In this document: one piece after another, positions 41,116-46,362 of the stretch
Layout of the letters: each line of letters opens with the position of its first letter
Position numbering within the stretch: the first letter of the stretch is position 1
Assembly: GCA_945949395.1 (NCBI GenBank)
Contig: CAMFEK010000010.1
Location: forward strand, 1-46,362
Length of the DNA stretch: 46,362 nucleotides
Source of the DNA: an uncultured Clostridia bacterium
GTDB taxonomy: Bacteria; Bacillota; Clostridia; Christensenellales; Borkfalkiaceae
Direction of reading: 5' to 3'
Made by a program: the position numbers and the translations under genes
Notes under the pieces: generated by a model
Seen by the model: the letters and a program-made list of their open reading frames with translations, nothing else
Databases searched by the model: none
Told to the model about the DNA's origin: nothing

Positions 41116-41131
41116 GGGACAGAACTGTCCC
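41116..41131. repeat. Perfect palindrome upstream of the lipoprotein promoter
   Basis: GGGACAG-AA-CTGTCCC is a perfect 7-bp inverted repeat directly abutting the -35 of the next promoter. It could be an operator. It also resembles the GGGACAG-type palindromes that occur as dispersed (REP-like) elements in other bacteria. Confidence 0.6.
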
Positions 41132-41159
41132 TTGACTTTTCGGAACTTGGTGCTATAAT
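41132..41159 (+). promoter_or_regulatory. Sigma-A-type promoter of the small lipoprotein
   Basis: TTGACT (41132-41137) and a perfect TATAAT (41154-41159) with a 16-bp spacer. Confidence 0.75.
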
Positions 41160-41183
41160 AAAGGAAAAAAGAGAAGGTGTAAT

Positions 41184-41675
41184 ATGAAAAGAACGGTAAA
41201 CAGATTAAAAAGGTTGATCGCGTTGCTTTTTTTAGCGGTTGCAATGGTTTTTGGCGGTTGCGGCGTCGAACCGCACCCTGCGGTGGGCGAGTTGAGCTCT
41301 GAAAAGGCAACCGAGATACGGCAAGTTTATTACGATCAACGGTATCGGCGGTATCACGACAAATACGCTGAGATCGAGAATATTAAGATTTTGGTATATT
41401 ACGGAAATTACCACGGATGTGAGTTGATCCTTGTGAGAGATGGTAATTTGATGCGCGGTGGTAACCCGGAATACTTTGATACGAACGAAGAGAATATTGT
41501 AAATAAGGTTTATACTTATTACGGATTAACGGTATATCTTGAGCCGGAGTTCTATCCCGACGAGGAAAACAACGTTCTTTATATCTCAACCGCTTACGAG
41601 CAAGGATATTTTACGAAAGAGGATATCAAAGAGCTGGATAATGAATACGGTTGCTTGAAAATTGATTGGAACTGA
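41184..41675 (+). CDS. Small predicted lipoprotein of unknown function
   Basis: 163 aa. A basic N terminus and a hydrophobic segment (about 11-24) end in the lipobox FGGC with C26, so the mature protein should be anchored outside the membrane. The mature part is rich in Tyr, Glu and Asp and has no motif I recognise. Codon use is visibly more A/T-rich than in neighbouring genes, which may mark a recent arrival. It has its own promoter and terminator and no partner gene. Confidence 0.75.
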   Translation: MKRTVNRLKRLIALLFLAVAMVFGGCGVEPHPAVGELSSEKATEIRQVYYDQRYRRYHDKYAEIENIKILVYYGNYHGCELILVRDGNLMRGGNPEYFDTNEENIVNKVYTYYGLTVYLEPEFYPDEENNVLYISTAYEQGYFTKEDIKELDNEYGCLKIDWN

Positions 41676-41686
41676 TTGATTTTTAG

Positions 41687-41725
41687 ACCACCCTTGCGGG
41701 AAGTTTTTCCTCAAGGGTGGTTTTA
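41687..41725 (+). terminator. Rho-independent terminator of the lipoprotein gene
   Basis: ACCACCCTTG (41687-41696) and CAAGGGTGGT (41712-41721) form a 10-bp stem with a 15-base loop, followed by TTTT. Confidence 0.85.
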
Positions 41726-41837
41726 CGCGTTTGCGAAAACGGCGGGGGGGGGAACGGTCGTCGGCGGCAAAAAGCGGAATCTGTTTGTTTTTTTTGTGAA
41801 AAAACCGTCAAACTTTATATTCTTTTCCCTTTCCCGA

Positions 41838-41866
41838 TTGCAATTATAAAAACTTTGTGTTATACT
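41838..41866 (+). promoter_or_regulatory. Sigma-A-type promoter of trpS
   Basis: TTGCAA (41838-41843) and TATACT (41861-41866), 17-bp spacer. The 63-base leader is too short for a T-box. Confidence 0.75.
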
Positions 41867-41929
41867 GATACCAAATAAAAATGAGTGAAAAGCTCCTTTT
41901 GTCGAAGATAAGAGGATTCGGAGAGTCAT

Positions 41930-42940
41930 ATGGAAGAAGTGAAAAGAAAAGTGTTGTATTCTGCCGTTCAGCCGAGCGGCATTTTGACCATCGGCAACTA
42001 TTTGGGCGCCATCAAAAACTGGGTGGATCTGCAAAACGACTACGACTGTTTTTATGCGATCGCCAACATGCACGCCATCACCGTTCGTCAGGATCCCGCA
42101 ACGCTCCGACAAAGAACGCTCGAGCTGCTCGCTCTCTACGTCGCCTGCGGCGTCGATCCCGAAAAGTGCACGCTGTATCTGCAATCTCACGTTTCCGCTC
42201 ATGCGGAGCTGCAATGGGTGCTCAACACCTTCACCTACGTCGGGGAAATGGAGAGAATGACGCAGTACAAGAGCAAGTGCCTCGCGCACGCGGACAACAT
42301 CAATATGGGGCTCATGGATTATCCCGTGCTGATGGCGGCGGATATCCTCTTATACCAGGCGGATCTCGTTCCCGTCGGTGCCGATCAGAAACAGCACCTC
42401 GAAATCACGAGGGATATCGCGAGCCGCTTTAACGGCATATACGGCAACACCTTCACCGTTCCCGAACCCTACATCTTGAAGGCGGGCGCCAAGATCAATT
42501 CTTTGCAGGAACCCGACAAGAAGATGAGTAAGTCCGACCCCAACCCCAACGCTTTTATTTCCATGGCGGACGACAAGGACACCGTCATGCGCAAGTTCAA
42601 GCGCGCCGTGACGGACAGCGAGGCTTGCGTCAGATTCGACGAGGTAGCAAAACCCGGCGTCAGCAACCTTCTCACCATCTATTCCATCTTCGCGGGCAAG
42701 ACGATCGCGGAAGCCGAAAAGGAATTTGAAGGCAATGGCTACGGCGACTTCAAAGCGGCGGTGGGCGAGGCGGTCGCCGATAAGCTCGCGCCCATTCAGG
42801 CAGAGCAGAAGAGATTGCTCGCCGACAAGGGCTACTTGAACGGTATTTTGGCGAGCGGCGCGGAAAAAGCCTTCCGCGCGGCGAGAAAGACGCTCAGTAA
42901 GGTATATCGCAAGATAGGTTTCTATCAGCTCGACAGGTAA
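41930..42940 (+). CDS. trpS: Tryptophanyl-tRNA synthetase
   Basis: 336 aa, the normal bacterial length. Class I motifs: PSGILTIGNYLG (HIGH equivalent TIGN) near the N terminus and KMSKS at 198-202. It charges tRNA-Trp. The ATG at 41930 follows GGAGAG; an earlier ATG at 41881 is out of the family pattern. The next gene starts 13 bases after its stop, so trpS may be co-transcribed with the module downstream. Confidence 0.97.
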   Translation: MEEVKRKVLYSAVQPSGILTIGNYLGAIKNWVDLQNDYDCFYAIANMHAITVRQDPATLRQRTLELLALYVACGVDPEKCTLYLQSHVSAHAELQWVLNTFTYVGEMERMTQYKSKCLAHADNINMGLMDYPVLMAADILLYQADLVPVGADQKQHLEITRDIASRFNGIYGNTFTVPEPYILKAGAKINSLQEPDKKMSKSDPNPNAFISMADDKDTVMRKFKRAVTDSEACVRFDEVAKPGVSNLLTIYSIFAGKTIAEAEKEFEGNGYGDFKAAVGEAVADKLAPIQAEQKRLLADKGYLNGILASGAEKAFRAARKTLSKVYRKIGFYQLDR

Positions 42941-42953
42941 GGAATCCTTTTGC

Positions 42954-43838
42954 ATGTTCGGATACATTCGTTACGACAAACCCCATCTGTATTTTAAGGA
43001 TTTCACTCTGTATCAGGCGCTGTATTGCGGTCTTTGCAAGGGGATCGGCAGCTGCTCGGGTAACCTTGCGCGATTTTCTCTCACCTACGACGTTACATTT
43101 TTTTCCCTGTTGTTGCATAATATCAAGGGGATAGACGTCACGATCGAAAAACAGCGTTGTTTCGAACATCCCTTCCTCAAGCGCCCCATGGCGAAGGTCG
43201 ATTCCCTCACGCGGGAGCTGGGCGGACTCAATACCATTCTCACCTATTTCAAGCTCACCGACGACGTCGAGGACGGGGAACGGGGCAAGGCGGTCAGATC
43301 TTTCTTTTCCGGCGGCTACAAGCGTGTGAAAAGGGAATACCCCGAAATCGAGCGAATCGTTCGGGAGGAGATGAAACGCCAAGGGGAAATCGAAAAGCGG
43401 GGCGAGCAAAGTTTGGATATCGCCGCCGACGCGACCGCGACCATGGTCGCGAGGCTATCCGATCATTTTCTCGGCGAAAAGGCGACGGAAATGACCTACG
43501 CGCTCTTCTACGCGCTCGGCAAATGGATTTACCTCGTGGACGCGCTCGACGATTACGACAAGGATAAAAAGAAGGGGAATTATAATCCCTTTCTGCTTTC
43601 CTATCCCGAGGAGGATAAAAAGCAGTTTTTGGAAAAACACGGCAAGGAACTCGGCTTTGTTTTTTCCGCCGTATTCCGCACGATCGCGGAGAGCAAAAAG
43701 CAAATCAAATTTCACTTCAACACCGATCTCGTCGACAATATCCTTTTTCGGGGGCTGATTCGGGAGACCGATCGGGTCATGAAGAACGAAAAGATCAATA
43801 AAAAAGAAAGTAAGGAATTGACAAGGACTATCGTATGA
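42954..43838 (+). CDS. DUF5685-family protein
   Basis: 294 aa, mostly helical. The N terminus MFGYIRYDKPHLYFKDF and the Cys pair in LYCGLCKGIG match DUF5685, a family of unknown function in Bacillota. Two Asp-rich stretches stand out: LTDDVEDG (about 101-108) and DALDDYDKDKKKGNYNP (about 198-214). Their spacing and the following basic/Gly/Asn-Pro residues recall the two metal-binding motifs of squalene/phytoene synthase-type enzymes, but this is only a resemblance by eye. It overlaps the next gene by ATGA. Confidence 0.75.
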   Translation: MFGYIRYDKPHLYFKDFTLYQALYCGLCKGIGSCSGNLARFSLTYDVTFFSLLLHNIKGIDVTIEKQRCFEHPFLKRPMAKVDSLTRELGGLNTILTYFKLTDDVEDGERGKAVRSFFSGGYKRVKREYPEIERIVREEMKRQGEIEKRGEQSLDIAADATATMVARLSDHFLGEKATEMTYALFYALGKWIYLVDALDDYDKDKKKGNYNPFLLSYPEEDKKQFLEKHGKELGFVFSAVFRTIAESKKQIKFHFNTDLVDNILFRGLIRETDRVMKNEKINKKESKELTRTIV

Positions 43839-44449
43839 ATCAGGAATATTACAACATTCTCGGCGTGAACGAAGACAACACCGACGAAGAGATTCGCAAT
43901 CGCTATCTCGAACTCAAGGCGAAATACAGCGAGGAGAGATGGTTGGACGGCGAAGCCGGCAACGAAGCGGCGAAAATGCTCAACAAGATCGAGATCGCCT
44001 ATCAGGAGATTATGACCGACCGTTTGGAAAAGAGCCGCAACACGGAAGGGGAATCCGCCTTTGAAGAGGTGGAAAAACTCATCAAAGAAGGAAAAATCAA
44101 GGAAGCGCAGGATAAGCTGGATAGTTTCAACGAGAGAAACGCCCGTTGGCACTATTTGCAAGCGGCGGTATTCTATAAAAAGCAATGGTCGAACGAGAGC
44201 AAAAAACAGCTCGAGATCGCCATGCAGCTCGATCCCGAAAACGAAAAGTATAAAAAGGAATACGAGCGGTTCGTCGAAGGGGATAACAAAGAGACGAATC
44301 AGAGCGGCAGCTATCGCTACGATGCGGAGAGTGCCCGTAACGATGACGCCGAACAGATGGGGGGGAGCGGTTGCAGCGAATGTTTGAGCTGGTGTACCAC
44401 CTGCATCTGCATGAACGCCCTCTTTAATCTCTGCTGCGGCTGTCGTTAA
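43835..44449 (+). CDS. J-domain-like/TPR-like protein with Cys-rich C terminus
   Basis: 204 aa. Residues 1-65 resemble a J domain (YYNILGVNEDNTDEEIRNRY and a last helix), but the HPD tripeptide required to stimulate DnaK is missing: the loop reads KYSEERWLDGE. Residues about 70-155 are helical repeats with a TPR-like WHYLQAAVFYKKQWS and AMQLDPENEKYKKEY. The last 26 residues hold eight Cys with hydrophobic residues between (GCSECLSWCTTCICM then NLCCGCR), perhaps a metal site or membrane contact. It is coupled to both neighbours. Confidence 0.8.
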   Translation: MNQEYYNILGVNEDNTDEEIRNRYLELKAKYSEERWLDGEAGNEAAKMLNKIEIAYQEIMTDRLEKSRNTEGESAFEEVEKLIKEGKIKEAQDKLDSFNERNARWHYLQAAVFYKKQWSNESKKQLEIAMQLDPENEKYKKEYERFVEGDNKETNQSGSYRYDAESARNDDAEQMGGSGCSECLSWCTTCICMNALFNLCCGCR

Positions 44450-44982
44450 TGAAAAAGAAAAATACGAAAGCGTTCGAGATCGCGCTCTCGGCAATCTCTG
44501 CCGCGATCGCCACGCTCTTTTTGTCGCTCGGGACTTTGAACAACTATCTGTTGGCGCTCGGAACCATCGTCGCCACGTTGGCTCTCACCATTCCGCTCTC
44601 CAAAAGTTTTTGGCTCGGCGACCTGCTCGCTTATATTGCCGCCTCGCTATTGACCTTATTGTTCGGCGGCGTGGCGTTTATTTGGCGCATGCTGCCCTTT
44701 CTCACGTTTTTCGGTCTGCATCCGCTCGCCAACTTTTTGCAGTTTCGCGTGCGTATTCCAAAAATCCCCGCGTTTCTTTTCAAGGCGCTTTGGTTCGACG
44801 GTATGTTATACCTCACCTGGCGGTTCGTGTTCGATATGACGACGAACTTCGCTTTCGTCGACGCCTATATCCTGCCGATCATTTTCATCGGCGGAACGTT
44901 GGTGTTCTTCGTGTACGATAAGATGATGATCGCCTGCCAAATGTCGACGAATAAAATGATAAACAAGATCAGAAAGGATTGA
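44449..44982 (+). CDS. Small polytopic membrane protein of unknown function
   Basis: 177 aa with four to five membrane segments (about 10-30, 33-50, 57-80, 108-128 and 138-158) and a basic C-terminal tail. The overall pattern is similar to small S-component-like proteins, but no family motif was recognised. Its ATG overlaps the stop of the J-like gene by one base (TAATG), which implies translational coupling. A clear terminator closes the unit, so it is the last gene of the trpS/DUF5685 transcription unit. Confidence 0.75.
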   Translation: MKKKNTKAFEIALSAISAAIATLFLSLGTLNNYLLALGTIVATLALTIPLSKSFWLGDLLAYIAASLLTLLFGGVAFIWRMLPFLTFFGLHPLANFLQFRVRIPKIPAFLFKALWFDGMLYLTWRFVFDMTTNFAFVDAYILPIIFIGGTLVFFVYDKMMIACQMSTNKMINKIRKD

Positions 44983-45010
44983 CGGAAAAGGGAAAACCTT
45001 TTCCGTTTTT
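44982..45010 (+). terminator. Terminator of the DUF5685 module
   Basis: ACGGAAAAGG (44982-44991) and CCTTTTCCGT (44997-45006) form a perfect 10-bp stem with a 5-base loop, followed by TTTT. It begins on the last base of the stop codon and ends 10 bases before the next gene. Confidence 0.88.
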
Positions 45011-45020
45011 AGGTATCGGT

Positions 45021-46362
45021 ATGAAGAAAAATGAAAGTTTTATCGACACGGTCATCTCTCTCGGCTCCTCGGGCGAGGGAGTTATCCGCCACGAAGGCGT
45101 CACCTTTTTCGTCCCCGGCTGTCTGCCGCAGGAGAAGGTGCGTTTCAAGGTATTGAAAGTGAAGGACGGCGTCGGCTACGGCAAGAAAGAGGAGATATTG
45201 ACTCCCTCTTCGGATCGCGTCGAGCCGAAATGTCCCGTGTATGAAAAGTGCGGAGGCTGCCAGCTGCAACATCTTTCCTACGCCGCTCAACTCTCTTTCA
45301 AAAGACAAACGGTGGAAAGTTGTCTGAAAAAGATCGGCAATATCGCCTTTCCCGTGGACGATTGCGTCCCCTGCGACGAGGCGTGGGGCTATCGTAACAA
45401 GCTCCAAATGCCCGTAGGCGTGGATAAAGAGGGCAAGACCGTCATCGGTTTCTATGCCGAACGCAGTCACCGCATCGTGCCCGTGGAAAATTGTTGCATC
45501 CACCCCGAATGGGCGGAAAAGGTCGTAAGGGCGCTCTCTTCTTTCTTGCGGGAAAACGGTATTCCCGCCTATAACGAGGAGGATAAGTCGGGCGAAATCC
45601 GTCATCTCGTCGTCCGCGACTTGGGCGGCAAAGCCATCGTCACTCTCGTCTCCACGAAAGACACGCTCAAAAATTCCGAAAGATTTGTCAAAAAGCTGTC
45701 GTCTATCTTTCCCGAATTTACCTTGGTGCTCAACGTGAACAAGCGGGATACCAACGTGGTATTCGGCGATACGTTTATTCCGCTATACGGCTCGGGCAAG
45801 TTCGAGGCGGAGGAATTCGGTATTCGCTACGGCGCCGATGCCAACACCTTCGTGCAAGTCAACGGCAACGTGCGGGAAAAACTGTACGAGAGAGCGTTGC
45901 GGGAGGTCGCAGGCGAATCGGATGAAGTGGTGTTCGATTGTTATTCGGGCGGCGGTCTGCTCACGGCGATGGCGGCAAAACGATGTAAGCGCGCCTACGG
46001 CATCGAGATCGTCAAAGAGGCGTCCGCTTGCGCGGAACGGTTAAAGGAGCAAAACGGCTTGCAAGAAAAAATGTTCAATCTCTGCGGCGACGTCGCCGAG
46101 CTCCTGCCCGCGCTCATGGAAAAGGAGAAGGGGGAGAAAGTAAAACTCATTCTCGACCCGCCCCGCGCCGGCATCGCCAGGAGCGTGCTCAAAGCGATCG
46201 TCGCGGCGGGAATCCCGAGGCTCGTTTTGATCTCCTGCAACCCTTCCACGCTCGCGAGGGATCTGGGAATTTTGATGGGCACGCTCGTCGAAACGGAAAA
46301 GGGCGAGCTGATCAAAGCGGAGGGCGGCGGCGCCTACGCCATCGAAAGAATCACGCCCTTCG
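45021..46362 (+). CDS. RlmD/TrmA-family 23S rRNA (uracil-C5)-methyltransferase, 3' end cut off
   Basis: 447 residues are visible and the frame is still open at the window end; only a few residues are probably missing. An N-terminal TRAM domain covers about 1-60. An [4Fe-4S] cluster site has C71, C77, C80 (CPVYEKCGGC) and a later Cys in ENCCIHPEW. The SAM domain has VFDCYSGGGLLT and DPPRAGI, and catalytic C406 lies in ISCNPSTLARDL. It methylates a uracil at C5 in 23S rRNA; which uracil cannot be told. Ribosome site is weak. It lies just after the terminator of the DUF5685 module, with no obvious own promoter. Confidence 0.93.
   Translation, partial: MKKNESFIDTVISLGSSGEGVIRHEGVTFFVPGCLPQEKVRFKVLKVKDGVGYGKKEEILTPSSDRVEPKCPVYEKCGGCQLQHLSYAAQLSFKRQTVESCLKKIGNIAFPVDDCVPCDEAWGYRNKLQMPVGVDKEGKTVIGFYAERSHRIVPVENCCIHPEWAEKVVRALSSFLRENGIPAYNEEDKSGEIRHLVVRDLGGKAIVTLVSTKDTLKNSERFVKKLSSIFPEFTLVLNVNKRDTNVVFGDTFIPLYGSGKFEAEEFGIRYGADANTFVQVNGNVREKLYERALREVAGESDEVVFDCYSGGGLLTAMAAKRCKRAYGIEIVKEASACAERLKEQNGLQEKMFNLCGDVAELLPALMEKEKGEKVKLILDPPRAGIARSVLKAIVAAGIPRLVLISCNPSTLARDLGILMGTLVETEKGELIKAEGGGAYAIERITPF

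Noticed and set aside
41867..41929. T-box leader before trpS
   Set aside because: The leader is about 60 bases and has no T-box-like sequence or terminator.
1..46362. CRISPR array, tRNA, rRNA, prophage or insertion sequence
   Set aside because: No regularly spaced repeats, cloverleaf-like genes, rRNA segments, transposase or phage genes were recognised on either strand by reading; a dedicated tRNA or ncRNA scan was not possible.

Overview
The window is a 46 kb stretch of a Bacillota (Clostridia-type) chromosome of moderate GC content. Almost every gene is bacterial housekeeping. The synteny is typical of the phylum: ispG-polC-rimP-nusA-ylxR-ylxQ-infB-rbfA-nrnA-truB-ribF, mrnC-rlmB-sigH, dnaX-ybaB-recR, and rpmE-DUF1385-prmC-prfA. 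A SpoVAC homologue and a SigH-type sigma factor point to a spore-forming ancestry. The exact lineage cannot be fixed from sequence alone; an uncultured gut-type Clostridia such as Christensenellales is a guess. No rRNA, tRNA, CRISPR array, prophage or insertion sequence was seen.

Layout. 1-973: the 3' part of a MATE transporter. 1044-7040: a phosphate-starvation unit made of a PhoP/PhoR pair and a pst operon in which PstC and PstA are one polypeptide. Both promoters carry Pho-box-like 11-bp direct repeats at the same distance from an extended -10. 7039-9258: two tandem, gap-free paralogous cytoplasmic GH43-type glycosidases on the minus strand, each with its own promoter. 9401-12520: nrdR, ispG and a PolC-like protein that keeps the N-terminal, OB and proofreading exonuclease parts but has no PHP or polymerase domain. 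12551-21821: the translation/transcription operon rimP to truB-ribF, then an endonuclease IV. It is interrupted by a 449-bp non-coding mosaic of repeats (18825-19273), including two hairpins with a compensatory base-pair change. 21838-25689: an M24 peptidase, EF-P, D-aminoacyl-tRNA deacylase, an MBL hydrolase and a CwlD-type amidase. 25695-31145: mrnC-rlmB-sigH-dnaX-ybaB-recR, then gpsA.

31146-33627: an orphan spoVAC behind a sigma-G-like promoter, with a convergent two-gene minus-strand operon (zinc-ligand-less MDR protein and HAD phosphatase). 33696-37052: rpmE, a DUF1385-PrmC fusion and prfA. 37055-38763: a single-pass membrane protein with Cys-rich repeats and BspA-type leucine-rich repeats. 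38930-41038: a small P-loop protein and threonine synthase. 41115-41725: a small AT-richer lipoprotein preceded by a perfect palindrome. 41838-45010: trpS followed by a tightly coupled module of unknown role (DUF5685 protein, HPD-less J-like/TPR protein with a Cys-rich tail, small polytopic membrane protein). 45021-46362: the start of an RlmD/TrmA-family RNA methyltransferase that runs off the window.

The items most worth following up are the PolC-like protein without a polymerase at the canonical polC locus, the repeat mosaic upstream of truB, the DUF5685/J-like/membrane module, the PstC-PstA and DUF1385-PrmC fusions, and the orphan SpoVAC. Gene identities rest on recognised motifs and synteny; no database search was run.
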